NCBI RefSeq assembly: GCF_014859695.1
Contig: NZ_JACUTS010000008.1
Coordinates: forward strand, 1 to 44,235
Origin: Sulfurimonas sp.
GTDB taxonomy: Bacteria > Campylobacterota > Campylobacteria > Campylobacterales > Sulfurimonadaceae
DNA: 44,235 nucleotides
Reading direction: 5' to 3'
The notes under the pieces are model-generated. The model was not told the DNA's origin, did not search any database, and saw only the letters and a program-made list of their open reading frames with translations. A program made the position numbers and the translations under genes. Shown piece by piece: positions 25,996 to 35,316 of this stretch (positions within the stretch are counted from its first letter, which is position 1; each line of letters begins with the position of its first letter).

Positions 25996-26026
25996 AACAC
26001 ACTTGCTCAATACTAGCAAGCGTGTT
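25996..26026. terminator. hairpin downstream of the small gene at 26037
   Basis: AACACACTTGCT (25996-26007) pairs with AGCAAGCGTGTT (26015-26026), 11 of 12 bases, with a 7-nt loop. It sits 10 bp after the stop of the minus-strand gene ending at 26037. There is no T run, so termination would be weak; it may be an mRNA-stabilising or recombination hairpin instead. The interval 25756-26036 holds no convincing gene. Confidence 0.45.
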
Positions 26027-26036
26027 TCAATTCATA

Positions 26037-26318
26037 TTAAAGTCTTTTCTCTATGACCTCAATAAGCTTGTCTCTCATAACAACACCTGATAATGCTGGT
26101 TTATGAAGAAGATCTTCTATTTTATAAATGTCTTTCAATGTTGTTAAATTATGCTTATTCATTAAAGCTTGAATAAAATACAAAACCTCATAGCCTTCAT
26201 CTTTATCAACTTTGATGCCATCAAGCTTTCCAGCATACTCACCATCGCCTTTGTCTCTGTCCCAAGTGTAAGAATACTTATCCTGCTGCAAATTAGATTT
26301 TTTAACTTGAATAGCCAT
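26037..26318 (-). CDS. small hypothetical protein
   Basis: This 93-residue protein, from ATG 26318 (MAIQVKKSNL), contains KYSYTWDRDKGDGEYAGKLD and a C-terminal ALSGVVMRDKLIEVIEKRL. No family is recognised. The start is set by GGGAGAAG upstream; an ATG five codons earlier lies inside the preceding gene. It follows that gene by 2 nt, so the pair is translated together. Confidence 0.6.
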   Translation of the reverse strand: MAIQVKKSNLQQDKYSYTWDRDKGDGEYAGKLDGIKVDKDEGYEVLYFIQALMNKHNLTTLKDIYKIEDLLHKPALSGVVMRDKLIEVIEKRL

Positions 26319-26320
26319 AA

Positions 26321-26569
26321 TTACTTCTCCCAAGACTTTTTTGTAGACTGACTCAACACGCTTGCAGCCAATCCTTTAGTCGCTGAGTTGTACTTATCGC
26401 TTTGCATAACCTTGGAAGCTATTGTTTCCATTTTCTCACTCGTAACTTTTTTATTGCCAGTTTGCGAAAGTGCAGAACCTGCAAGCTTACGTTGAATATC
26501 AGATGAGCTTTTATTGCTCATCACCTTTGCTGCTGTTGAGGACATAGCCCCAGATGTTTGTTTTGCCAT
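26321..26569 (-). CDS. small Ser/Lys-rich hypothetical protein
   Basis: This 82-residue protein, rich in Ser, Ala and Lys, has an internal twofold pattern: SSTAAKVMSNKSSSDIQRKLAGSALSQT and later METIASKVMQSD, then KGLAASVLSQSTKK. A(S)KVM and (A/S)LSQ(T/S) elements recur about 36 residues apart, which suggests a duplicated helical unit. A strong ribosome-binding site (AAGGAG, 8 nt spacing) precedes it. It heads a two-gene unit with the 93-residue protein. Function unknown. Confidence 0.6.
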   Translation of the reverse strand: MAKQTSGAMSSTAAKVMSNKSSSDIQRKLAGSALSQTGNKKVTSEKMETIASKVMQSDKYNSATKGLAASVLSQSTKKSWEK

Positions 26570-26876
26570 TTATAGGCTCCTTAATGTTTATTAGGAGACT
26601 AAAAGTAGTCTTGAAATAATATGTCTTAAGCTATTATTTAGATTTAAAATGCAATAATCCCGTGTTTTAAAGAGAATCATCCTATTCTAAATTTACTTTT
26701 AGAAACCTGCGCCAATTATATCTAAACTTTGATTAAAAGTTGGTTGTATCCTATTTTTTTATATTAACAATGCGTAATATCCGCCTCTGTGCCAACATAA
26801 TTAATATAAAAATTTTATAATCAAAAATCTGTTTTATCTAGCTCACATCTTCAATTTTACGAAGCATTTCTTGGAC
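26570..26876. other. intergenic region between tnsE-like gene and small genes
   Basis: No gene is seen. A short hairpin AGACTA-AAAG-TAGTCT lies at 26602-26617. A TATAAT box on the minus strand (26715-26720) could be the -10 of a promoter for the small-gene pair; Campylobacterota promoters often lack a clear -35. Confidence 0.35.
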
Positions 26877-28604
26877 TTATATATCTTTTATAGATTTCAA
26901 TAATCTATCAGCCCACCCATCAATGCCATTCTTACTAATATCCCCTGGATGATTTATATTCTTCTTCTTAAACCTATCAATGCTAATTTTCTGCAACCAC
27001 GAGCCTTTTTCTTGCACAAAATCAAGTAAAATATTCTTGATTAAGCTATCACTAATAGGAGTATTGTTGTTCATAGCTATTATTAAAATAGACAAACCTT
27101 TAACGCGGCTATCTCTCTCTACATCAAATACGCAGACATGCTTACCGCTATATTCTATAAAAGCACAAGAGTATGCTCGTGGTGTTGTATTATCAACGAG
27201 GAGGGATTTTGACCACTGATTGCGACCCTTACTGCTTTTGGGTTTTTGAGGAAGCATTTGTTCATCATTCACGAAATAATTGAATACCATATCTTTCTTC
27301 TCAGCTTTTTCTTGTGCTGTACCTAACATAGATAAAAAGGCTTCAAGTCCAGGTCTTTCTTTTTCATCCCATCCATCTGGTTTAGTAAAGACATCCGTTT
27401 CAATATCTGCTTGTGCAGTATCAATATCGCCAGATGATTCAGACTCAGTGAAACTGACATCCGTTTCATAATCAACTTTATCCGTAGTTTGGATTTCATC
27501 TACTTCTTCTTCAAAATCAAGTATTTCATAGGTAACTTCTTTATCTTTTAAATCTATTCGACCGTCTTCTTTAGGTTCTGAATATATATCAACAGGGGTA
27601 AATATACCACTTGGTACCCTATCATTAATCACGCCTGATATATTGCTATCTAGCGTATTCTCTATGCTTCCAAGTTTTATAGGATTTGCTCCGATTTTTT
27701 TACTTTGTCTATAGATTGTTAATTTTTCAAAAGGATACTTAGAATCTTCAGCTAGTATCTCTAACGCCAATATTCTATCATCTGATAACACAACTCCTCT
27801 GTAACGAATATATGCTAAATCATAAAAAGGAAATAATGCACTGAGTGCAGCAGTATTATGGGTAGGGTTAATCTTTAATTCTTTTAAATCTGCATCAATT
27901 TCTCTTTTACTTTTCGCTAAATCTTTATATACACGATGAAAGTTATAATTAGCATACTCATCAACTGCGAATCTAAATATTTCAGCCCCATCACTAGCAC
28001 ATGCATTTGGTTTTAAAACTATTGATGCATTTCCATCTTCATCCCTACTATAACTTTTATACAAACCCTTTAATGCTGTTTCATTAGTTATATAATGTGC
28101 CATAACTTGTTTAGACATGGACGATGAACGATAATAATAATATTGAGCTATTACATATGATGGAAATAGTATCTTGTTACCATCAATATCAGTATATTCC
28201 AATAATCTTTGCTCTCTACTTCTTTTTAGCAAATTATATGTATGTATTGTAAGGGGGATGTCCTCAGGGAGTGAAAAATATTCTTCATCTTTATAAAAAT
28301 CCAAACTTTCTCGTTTCATAGTAAATAGTGCATCATGTTTGGGTACGTCAATAATTGATATAAATTCTTCGCCAATAGATTTGCTTGTTACGCTTTTATT
28401 ATATATTATAGATCCAAGAGAGATATCAGGTGATTCTTTTATATTCCTGTATATAATTTTAAACTCTTTTGTTTTTAAATTTTTTATAATGAATATTATG
28501 TAAAAATCTTGCGTTTTAATGTTGAAATGGTTAACGTTGTTATACCAAACTACTAAGTGTTCTCCATCCGGCAAGTTATCTATTGTAAAATCTGAAATTC
28601 TCAT
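26877..28604 (-). CDS. tnsE: TnsE-like target-selection protein
   Basis: This 575-residue protein resembles Tn7 TnsE, which directs insertion into replicating or conjugating DNA through the sliding clamp. The C-terminal end NINHPGDISKNGIDGWADRL aligns in pattern with TnsE's NHPKGL...MEGWAERVV, and the central ILFPSYVIAQYYYYRSSSMS corresponds to TnsE's helix before its cysteines. Residues about 355-430 are an acidic low-complexity linker, also as in TnsE. It starts 66 bp inside the transposon end with an AAGGAG ribosome-binding site and is transcribed inward. It is separated from tnsABC-tniQ by 19 kb of cargo, unlike Tn7, where tnsE follows tnsD. Confidence 0.72.
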   Translation of the reverse strand: MRISDFTIDNLPDGEHLVVWYNNVNHFNIKTQDFYIIFIIKNLKTKEFKIIYRNIKESPDISLGSIIYNKSVTSKSIGEEFISIIDVPKHDALFTMKRESLDFYKDEEYFSLPEDIPLTIHTYNLLKRSREQRLLEYTDIDGNKILFPSYVIAQYYYYRSSSMSKQVMAHYITNETALKGLYKSYSRDEDGNASIVLKPNACASDGAEIFRFAVDEYANYNFHRVYKDLAKSKREIDADLKELKINPTHNTAALSALFPFYDLAYIRYRGVVLSDDRILALEILAEDSKYPFEKLTIYRQSKKIGANPIKLGSIENTLDSNISGVINDRVPSGIFTPVDIYSEPKEDGRIDLKDKEVTYEILDFEEEVDEIQTTDKVDYETDVSFTESESSGDIDTAQADIETDVFTKPDGWDEKERPGLEAFLSMLGTAQEKAEKKDMVFNYFVNDEQMLPQKPKSSKGRNQWSKSLLVDNTTPRAYSCAFIEYSGKHVCVFDVERDSRVKGLSILIIAMNNNTPISDSLIKNILLDFVQEKGSWLQKISIDRFKKKNINHPGDISKNGIDGWADRLLKSIKDI

Positions 28605-28670
28605 GTAGCTCTCCTTGTGATTTAAGTCGCATTAGTTATGGTAAAGTCGCATTAATTGTGATAAATGACA
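28605..28670 (-). mobile_element. Tn7-like transposon end inside comM
   Basis: The end reads inward from 28670 as TGTCATTTATCAC... and carries two similar 17-bp repeats: AAGTCGCATTAATTGTG (28644-28660) and AAGTCGCATTAGTTATG (28624-28640) on the + strand, 20 bp apart. A TGT...ACA terminus and repeated subterminal sites are what TnsB-type transposases use. The adjacent chromosomal bases TCCCC (28671-28675) should be the 5-bp target duplication; the partner copy lies outside the window. Confidence 0.85.
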
Positions 28671-29543
28671 TCCCCCTCCAAATATACTTGCCGTAGTTGA
28701 TGAGTGATGAGGAGCACGAAAGCTTCTAAGAGGTCTGAACTCAGGCTCTTTGGCTTCAAGAGCATCAAGTTTTGCAATTTCTAAAATATCATCACTGCTA
28801 AGAGGAGGTAAGATGTATCGCAATCTTTGCGCAATCATACTTTTTCCACAACCGGGACTTCCCTCAAGAAGCAGGTTGTGAAATCCCGCTGCGCTTATAA
28901 GCGCAGCTCTCTTTGCAACTTCTTGCCCCTTAACATCTAAAAAATCCTCTTTATACCCCTCATCAAAATAGTACTCCTCTTCATCAATTACATAACTTGG
29001 ATAATCTATCTTTTTATAAGTGCAATTTGGCAGCGCATTTGCATAGTTTTTAAGAAGTTCTATCGCTTCATCCAATCTTTTAACCCCATAAAACTCTATG
29101 TTTGGTATCTTAGATAGTTTCTCCAAGCTCTCAAAAGGAACAACCGCTTTTTTGATAATTTTTTGATTTGCAAGAGAGAGCATAAGCGGATAGAGCTGGA
29201 TATTCTCTTTTACGGCTCCATCAAGCCCCAATTCTCCAAAAACAAACCACTCGCTCAGATCATCCTCGAGATAATCAAGCGCGATTAAGAGGGCAATGCT
29301 CAAATCAAATTGACTCCCCTCTTTTTTAACATCACTCGGGGCAAGATTTATGGTGATTCTTTTTGGTGGAAAGATAAATTCGTTACTCAGTAGTGCAGAT
29401 TTTACGCGCTCTTTTGCCTCATTTATGGAAGCACTTGCCATCCCAACCACACTAAAAGAGGGAAGTCCCTTTGTGAGCGTAGATTCGACATGTACGACTT
29501 TTGCTTCTATGCCCTCATAGGTGGCGCAGGAAACCATTTTCAT
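28671..29543 (-). pseudogene. comM: comM (yifB) 5' part, interrupted by the island
   Basis: ComM is a Mg-chelatase-like AAA+ branch-migration helicase that aids natural transformation. The first about 290 of some 500 residues are intact: MVSCATYEGIEAKVVHVE start, the FSVVGMASASINEAKERVKS segment, Walker A EGSPGCGKSM and FRAPHHSSTTASIFGGG. Translation then runs into the transposon end and stops at 28632 after a 14-residue foreign tail. The expected downstream Walker B part is missing from the window. AGAGG lies 8 nt before the ATG. It is the last gene of the tig-clpP-def cluster, an order also seen in Helicobacter. Confidence 0.9.
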
Positions 29544-29626
29544 AACATCAACCTCTGTTAAATTGATACCATTGTACTACTAGTATGATTATTCGTTACA
29601 AAATATAGCAGTTTGCAATAAAAAAG

Positions 29627-30154
29627 TTATGATTTAGAGAGCTTTTTCTCTTTTTGTACTCTCTTATACTCTTTTTCAAATTTCTTTCTTCTTGAGTATG
29701 AGAGTTTATCTATAAACAGAACACCCTCTAGATGGTCTATTTCATGTTGGATAGCAATACTTAGCAGTCCATACGCTTCTATTCTTTTTGTATTACCGTC
29801 CCTATCTTGATAATTAACGGTTATGCTCTCATATCTATCAATATCTTCATAAAAACTCGGAACGCTAAGGCATCCCTCCTGATAAGTCGTCACTCCGCTT
29901 GTCTGGGTAATAACGGGGTTTATCATCTCAACAAGCGTATCGATTGATTGTTCATCGTCTTCATCGGGAATATTTAAAATAAGCGCTCTTTTTGCATGGC
30001 CGACCTGGATTGCAGCAAGACCTATTCCGTTGGAGCCTACCATTGTCTTATACATTTCATCCAGGAGTCTGTGGAGCTCTTGGTCAAACTTTACGACACT
30101 TTTAGACTTCTCTTTTAGTCTTTTATCCGGGTATTCTACTATTGTTAACTTCAT
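29627..30154 (-). CDS. def: peptide deformylase
   Basis: This metalloenzyme removes the formyl group from nascent proteins. All three motifs are present: GSNGIGLAAIQVG (motif 1), EGCLS (metal Cys) and QHEIDHLEG (metal His pair with catalytic Glu). Length (175) is normal. It sits 17 bp after the GGDEF-like gene and before comM, in a run with clpP and tig: folding, cleavage and maturation of new proteins. Confidence 0.96.
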   Translation of the reverse strand: MKLTIVEYPDKRLKEKSKSVVKFDQELHRLLDEMYKTMVGSNGIGLAAIQVGHAKRALILNIPDEDDEQSIDTLVEMINPVITQTSGVTTYQEGCLSVPSFYEDIDRYESITVNYQDRDGNTKRIEAYGLLSIAIQHEIDHLEGVLFIDKLSYSRRKKFEKEYKRVQKEKKLSKS

Positions 30155-30171
30155 TTTCTATATAAGTAATA

Positions 30172-31218
30172 CTAGCTGTTTCTAAGCAAAACAGCATAGT
30201 CCAGATTTGGGTTTTCATAAGCCTTTTCAACACCGTCCATCGAGCTTACTATAATCTCCTCCACAGAGTGGTTCTGGGTAACATCAGTAATGCCTATTGA
30301 TATTTTAAGCTGAATTTCGCGGTCTGCTAAAAAGAAGTTAGAGTTTGAGACAAGTTCACACAACCTCTCGCTTGCTTTTTTTGCACTCTCTATATCCGTA
30401 TGCTTTAGAAGCATTGTAAATACACCATTACCGTAGTGAGCCACAGTATCGCTTCTTCTTGAAGTTTTTAAAAGAAGTCTCGCAACCGTTTTTGTCATAA
30501 GCATAATCGCTTTTTCGTTGTTAACGCTTGCTTTTAGGTCACGTGCGAGCTCAATCATAATAAGAGAGCTTTTATGTTTAAACTTTTTAATAAGCTCAAT
30601 CTCTTGTTCGATTTTCGTCATTAGGTAACGTTTGTTATAAACGCCGTACTGATTGTCAAAAATGGTCTCATTCTCAACATTTTTTATTATCTTGGCAGTT
30701 TCGTCATATGTAGTCTTAATTGTGCTGCTCTGTTTTTTTAAAATTGCATTAAGCTTTGATATGTCAGACTCTAGAGATGCCGCAACACCTCTTACGGCTT
30801 GATTTTCAGAACTATCTTCAAGCTCTTGTCTTCTTTTATCCAATATTTTAGTCATTAAAGACATATTTTTATAGAGGTTTGCCGTAACCCCTAAAATATT
30901 TTTTATGGATGAAAAACCCTGCTTGAGACTCTGCTCTAGCATAATGGAGTTCTCATCCTCGTTGCTCTCTTCTAGCTCAAGAACAGAAACTATGTGATTG
31001 CGGGTACTTTGGCTCTTCTCTTCAAGCAGTCTGTCAAAATAGAGAGAGAAGTTGTTTGGAGTTGGCGGCAGACCATCCTTCATTAAGGCATTTAAAACCT
31101 CTTTTGAATAAGCTTCTAGCTCTCCTTCCGGTTCTTCCACTGTCTCTTTATCCGTCACTGCTGCAGTGGGTTTACCATCCGCAACGCTACGACGTCTACT
31201 TCTTAAAGCTCCTGACAT
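30172..31218 (-). CDS. degenerate GGDEF-domain protein
   Basis: This 348-residue protein has a basic/acidic N-terminus, a helical coiled-coil middle (about residues 80-175) and a C-terminal GGDEF-fold domain (from NQYGVYNKRYLMTKIEQEIE to the end). The signature that should be GGDEF reads HYGNGVF, so cyclic di-GMP synthesis is unlikely; no RxxD inhibitory site stands out. It lies between clpP and def, 18 bp from each, and is probably cotranscribed. It may be a structural or GTP-sensing protein; role unknown. Confidence 0.8.
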   Translation of the reverse strand: MSGALRSRRRSVADGKPTAAVTDKETVEEPEGELEAYSKEVLNALMKDGLPPTPNNFSLYFDRLLEEKSQSTRNHIVSVLELEESNEDENSIMLEQSLKQGFSSIKNILGVTANLYKNMSLMTKILDKRRQELEDSSENQAVRGVAASLESDISKLNAILKKQSSTIKTTYDETAKIIKNVENETIFDNQYGVYNKRYLMTKIEQEIELIKKFKHKSSLIMIELARDLKASVNNEKAIMLMTKTVARLLLKTSRRSDTVAHYGNGVFTMLLKHTDIESAKKASERLCELVSNSNFFLADREIQLKISIGITDVTQNHSVEEIIVSSMDGVEKAYENPNLDYAVLLRNS

Positions 31219-31236
31219 ACCAACTCCTTTAGCTAC

Positions 31237-31827
31237 CTAATCTTTACTTTTTTTCAACAACACTTCGTCGATCATTCCGTACACTTTTGACTCTTTGGCA
31301 CTCATAAAGTTATCTCTATCGGTATCTTTTTCGACTTGTTTAATGTCTTGGCCCGTATTTGCTGCCAAAATCTCGTTTAGCTCCTCTTTCATTCTAAGAA
31401 TCTCTTTAGCCTGAATAGCTATATCCGTAGCCTGACCCTGAGCTCCTCCAAGAGGTTGGTGAATCATAATTCTTGCATGAGGGAGTGCATATCTCTTCCC
31501 TTTTGCTCCGCTTGAGAGTAAAAATGCCCCCATTGATGCGGCTTGACCGACACATATAGTTGCTATATCGGGATGGATATAGTTCATAGTATCGTATATT
31601 GCCATTCCTGCTGTTACGACTCCGCCCGGAGAATTTATATAAAAATATATATCCTTCTCAGGATCTTCGGCTTCTAAAAATAGCATCTGTGCTACAATTG
31701 ATGAAGCAACTGCATCATTAACCTCTCCGCTTAGCATTATAATTCTGTCTTTTAAAAGACGTGAATAAATATCATAAGAGCGCTCGCCGCGGGCTGTTTT
31801 TTCAACTACATAAGGAACATAACTCAT
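31237..31827 (-). CDS. clpP: ATP-dependent Clp protease proteolytic subunit
   Basis: This serine protease barrel works with ClpX or ClpA to degrade proteins in the cytoplasm. Catalytic Ser98 is in [11 protein letters not shown] and His123 in [11 protein letters not shown]; the Asp near 172 lies in [17 protein letters not shown] forms the oxyanion region. At 196 residues it is full length. It follows tig by 4 bp, so the two are translationally close. Confidence 0.97.
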   Translation of the reverse strand: MSYVPYVVEKTARGERSYDIYSRLLKDRIIMLSGEVNDAVASSIVAQMLFLEAEDPEKDIYFYINSPGGVVTAGMAIYDTMNYIHPDIATICVGQAASMGAFLLSSGAKGKRYALPHARIMIHQPLGGAQGQATDIAIQAKEILRMKEELNEILAANTGQDIKQVEKDTDRDNFMSAKESKVYGMIDEVLLKKSKD

Positions 31828-31831
31828 CTGA

Positions 31832-33136
31832 TTATGCTTCTTTTATCTTTGAGTTAAGGATCTGTGTAAGCACTTTATCCTCAACCATTGACATTTGAAT
31901 AGCAGGTAAATAACCAGCCTCTTTATATTTGTCATATGCCATTCTAGGGTCCTGCCCCATCTGCATTGCTTCATAATAGATAGTCTGCATCACTTCGCTC
32001 TCATCTACTTTAACGCTCTCAGCAGTAGCAAGTGCATCAATAATAAACGTAGCTCTTACGCTTCTCTGTGCGTCTTCACGGAAAGTCTCACGAAGCGCCT
32101 CAAGCTTAGCTGCATCTTCACGAAGCTCATTTATCTCATCTTCGCTCATTGTGCTTGCTTTTTTATTGAGAGAGACATCAATCTCCTGCTCAACCACAAA
32201 CTCAGGAAGATCAAAATCAAACTTAGTTACAAAAGTCTCTAATAGCATAGGTTTCATCTCTTCGTTATATAGTTTTGCAAGTGCTTCATTCTCTAGCTGA
32301 GCTTTTACCTGTTTTTTAAGGTTCTCCAAGCTTTTGTCATCTTGTCCCGCAAGCATTTTTTCAGCAAGTGCATCATCGATTTCTACTTTTGCCTTCTCTT
32401 GAATATTGTGAAGAGTTACTTTAAACTCAGCATCTTTGCCTGCTAGTGTGTCAGAACCGTAACTCTCTGGAAAAGTAACTTTTACGACCTTCTCTTCTCC
32501 GATTTTCATTCCAACTATCTGCTCCTCAAAGCCTGGAATAAATTGACCTGAACCAAGAACCAATGCAAACTCTTGTGCTGCTCCGCCCTCGAATAGCTCC
32601 CCGTCAATCGAGCCCTCAAAATCAATAATAGTGCTGTCACCGTCTTTTGCTGCTCTTTTTTTCTTTAAGTCAACAAACTTTCCTTGAGAATCAGCAATTT
32701 TCTCTAATCTCTCAGTTACCTGCTCATCAGTTATAACAGGCTTCTCAAAACTCTCAACCATATCTCTGTAGCTATCAAGATTGATTTCAGGTCTCATAGC
32801 AACCTTAACAGTTACCTCGATATTGTCCGCATTTTTTACAAATTTTGAGATATTCGGCTCACCGATTAGTGCATCCATAGCTACTTTAAGCTCATCAAGT
32901 CCTCTGTTTAAAACTTCGCGCAGTGCCTCTGCTTCAGCATCTTGAACCAGACGCTCTCCGTATTGCTTTTTCACTACGGCTACAGGAACTTTGCCCTTTC
33001 TAAAACCCTGAACAGAAGCGGTTTTTGTTAAGTTTTTAGCTATTTTCTCTATGTTTGCCTCTATAGTCTCTTTTGGAATTTGGGCTTCTATCTGAGCGTT
33101 TGCACTATTGATTTTGTTCGTTTTGATTTTCATCAA
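31832..33136 (-). CDS. tig: trigger factor
   Basis: This ribosome-bound chaperone and prolyl isomerase has the ribosome-docking signature GFRKGKVP (about residues 41-48), the FKBP-type domain (about 155-240, [16 protein letters not shown]) and the helical C-terminal arms. Length (434) is typical. I kept the first ATG; a second ATG follows at once. AAAGGAAA is the ribosome-binding site. A 175-bp inverted-repeat element ends 14 bp upstream of the start codon and may carry or block its promoter. Confidence 0.97.
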   Translation of the reverse strand: MMKIKTNKINSANAQIEAQIPKETIEANIEKIAKNLTKTASVQGFRKGKVPVAVVKKQYGERLVQDAEAEALREVLNRGLDELKVAMDALIGEPNISKFVKNADNIEVTVKVAMRPEINLDSYRDMVESFEKPVITDEQVTERLEKIADSQGKFVDLKKKRAAKDGDSTIIDFEGSIDGELFEGGAAQEFALVLGSGQFIPGFEEQIVGMKIGEEKVVKVTFPESYGSDTLAGKDAEFKVTLHNIQEKAKVEIDDALAEKMLAGQDDKSLENLKKQVKAQLENEALAKLYNEEMKPMLLETFVTKFDFDLPEFVVEQEIDVSLNKKASTMSEDEINELREDAAKLEALRETFREDAQRSVRATFIIDALATAESVKVDESEVMQTIYYEAMQMGQDPRMAYDKYKEAGYLPAIQMSMVEDKVLTQILNSKIKEA

Positions 33137-33150
33137 TTTCCTTTATTTAT

Positions 33151-33325
33151 CTGATGTTACGCACTAAAACGAACTCGTCCGTTTTAGTGGCAGGGACAGA
33201 TGTCCCTACAACCCCCTTGCCATGGAGTATGCCATTGGTTAGCATACCTAAAAGCTACGAAAAACTTTGTTTTTCGAGAATTTCAAAGTGTTTTACGCAC
33301 CCTTCATAAAAGTGCATAACATCAG
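33151..33325. repeat. MITE-like palindromic element between lspA and tig
   Basis: It is bounded by near-perfect 15-bp inverted repeats, CTGATGTTACGCACT (33151-33165) and AGTGCATAACATCAG (33311-33325), one mismatch. TTAT lies on both outer sides, a possible target duplication. Inside are four hairpins: ACTAAAACG/CGTTTTAGT (33163-33188), AGGGACA/TGTCCCT (33192-33207), GTATGC/GCATAC (33227-33247) and CGAAAAAC/GTTTTTCG (33258-33276). It holds no coding frame. It sits within a 231-bp gap in an otherwise compact stretch. Confidence 0.65.
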
Positions 33326-33367
33326 TTATTGTTTTATAATTTCGGTAATATTACCCTAAATCTGCTT

Positions 33368-33838
33368 TTATCTATCTTTAGAGTCCATTTTGCAAAGTTT
33401 TGGTTTAAAATTGAGCAATAAAATCCAAACTACCGCCACATCTATCATGACGTCTGCGAAATTAAATACCGCAAAGTCAAATCCGCAGTGCCAGTAGACC
33501 ATATCTACGACCCCTTCATGAACAAATCTGTCATATATATTTGAGACCGCTCCACCTAAAAGTAGCCCGGCAGGTATAGCATAACAGAGCTGTTTTAGAT
33601 AAATTATGTATCCAAAAACACCAAAAATAAGCACCAGCTGAATATACTTAAGCGCTCCGTCCAAGAATGCAAACATTGAAAATGCCACACCTTTGTTGTA
33701 GACTAAAATGAGGTCGATACACTCACCGTAATATCTCCATCCATCGATAAAAAGGGACTTTATATTTTGATCTATTATAAAGATACCCGCCATCGTAAAA
33801 AAAAGTATTGCCAGTAGGCGAATTGTTCTCTTATGCAT
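33368..33838 (-). CDS. lspA: lipoprotein signal peptidase
   Basis: This inner-membrane aspartic protease removes signal peptides of prolipoproteins. Four hydrophobic helices and the two catalytic-Asp motifs [13 protein letters not shown] and FNFADVMID are present. Length of 156 residues is normal. Its start overlaps the glmM stop by 8 nt, the usual Campylobacterota arrangement. Confidence 0.96.
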   Translation of the reverse strand: MHKRTIRLLAILFFTMAGIFIIDQNIKSLFIDGWRYYGECIDLILVYNKGVAFSMFAFLDGALKYIQLVLIFGVFGYIIYLKQLCYAIPAGLLLGGAVSNIYDRFVHEGVVDMVYWHCGFDFAVFNFADVMIDVAVVWILLLNFKPKLCKMDSKDR

Positions 33839-35171
33839 TTAAGGCTTTTTGAAAAAATTCTACCATCTCATCCATATAACGGTTCATTTTTTTAGCATCT
33901 TTGCACTCCAGAAGAACCCGCAGTTTATTCTCAGTCCCTGAGTAGCGGATGAGATGATGCAGCCCTTCTCTCTCTAGCTCCTCCAACTTCTGTGCGACTC
34001 CCTCTATCTCGCCGATAGGTTTTTTAACTTTTACATTGATGTTTACCAATTTTTGCGGATAGAGTTTAAACGGTCGAAGTGCTTTTGAAGCCTTCTGCTT
34101 GGTCTCTATAAGAAGTGCAAGAACCTGAAGTGCGCAGACAAGCCCGTCTCCGGTTTTTGCAAAGTCGCTTATTATTACGTGTCCGCTCTGCTCGCCGCCA
34201 AAATTGATTCCCTCTTGTTTCATCAGCTCCAAAACATTTTTATCGCCGACATCAGAGCGCAGAAGCTTTAACCCTTTTTCGCCCATAAAATCATCCAGTG
34301 CTTTATTGCTCATAACGGTTGAGACGATTCCCTTGCCCCTTAGAGTACCTTTGTCGTTCATGTACGCCCCAAGAGCACCCAGTAACTGGTCTCCATCTAC
34401 AACTTCTCCATTTTCATCGACTATCACGACTCTGTCAGCGTCTCCATCAAGCGCGATTCCAAGATCGGCTCTATATTTTACGACGCCCTCGCAGAGATCT
34501 TTTGTGTGAAGCGCACCGCAACCCTCGTTTATATTAAAGCCGTCTGGCTTGTTGTGCAAAAATATAACGTCAGCTCCGAGCTCTTCCAAAACGGTTGGTC
34601 CTACAACATAGCCCGCACCGTTTGCCGTATCAAGAACTATCCTTATGTCTTTTAGGGAGAGATTTCTTGGAAAAGAGTTTTTAAGCTGTACTATATAACG
34701 CCCTACAACATCATCAATTCTCTTTGCCTTGCCTATCTCTTTACCGCGCACATGTGCATCTTGAAGAAGTTCGCTGTTGTGGTAAATTTTCTCTATCTCC
34801 TCTTCAACACTGTGAGAGAGCTTATCTCCGCAGCCGTCAAAAAATTTGATTCCGTTATCTTCAAAAGAGTTGTGTGAAGCACTTATCATGATTCCCGCAT
34901 CACAACGCATATTTTCAGTTATATATGCAATGGCAGGTGTCGGCATAGGACCGATTTGAATCACATCATACCCAATCGCAGTCAGTCCGCTCACAATCGC
35001 ATTCTCTATCATGTAGCCACTTCTGCGTGTATCTTTTCCGACCAATATCTTGTTAGTTTTTGAGTGCGCCTTAAAGTAAATCCCAGCAGCCATAGCTACT
35101 TTCATAGCGAGTTCTGCAGTTAAAAAACTTCCAGCTTCACCTCTTACTCCATCAGTTCCAAATAGTTTCAT
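33831..35171 (-). CDS. glmM: phosphoglucosamine mutase
   Basis: GlmM converts glucosamine-6-phosphate to glucosamine-1-phosphate for peptidoglycan and lipopolysaccharide. All four site motifs are visible: ISASHN with the phosphoserine (about residue 100), DGDADR for the metal, GGEQSGH for sugar binding and RYSGTENK for phosphate. Length (446) is normal. It is divergent from rpsT across 145 bp that hold both promoters. Confidence 0.97.
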   Translation of the reverse strand: MKLFGTDGVRGEAGSFLTAELAMKVAMAAGIYFKAHSKTNKILVGKDTRRSGYMIENAIVSGLTAIGYDVIQIGPMPTPAIAYITENMRCDAGIMISASHNSFEDNGIKFFDGCGDKLSHSVEEEIEKIYHNSELLQDAHVRGKEIGKAKRIDDVVGRYIVQLKNSFPRNLSLKDIRIVLDTANGAGYVVGPTVLEELGADVIFLHNKPDGFNINEGCGALHTKDLCEGVVKYRADLGIALDGDADRVVIVDENGEVVDGDQLLGALGAYMNDKGTLRGKGIVSTVMSNKALDDFMGEKGLKLLRSDVGDKNVLELMKQEGINFGGEQSGHVIISDFAKTGDGLVCALQVLALLIETKQKASKALRPFKLYPQKLVNINVKVKKPIGEIEGVAQKLEELEREGLHHLIRYSGTENKLRVLLECKDAKKMNRYMDEMVEFFQKALNA

Positions 35172-35277
35172 TGCAATTCCATAATATTTAAGTGCTGTAT
35201 TTTAACATATTTAATCAATAATATTTAAATTGTTCTCATTCACCTTGTCTTTAACTTAATTTTAATTATCTTTAAGC

Positions 35278-35283
35278 TAGAAT
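35278..35283 (+). promoter_or_regulatory. candidate -10 box of rpsT-prfA
   Basis: TAGAAT lies about 34 bp before the rpsT start in an AT-rich tract without a clear -35, the usual form of Campylobacterota sigma-70 promoters. AGAAGGA further down is the ribosome-binding site. Confidence 0.4.
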
Positions 35284-35316
35284 TGCGCACTAAATTTATA
35301 TGAGAAGGACTCATGC

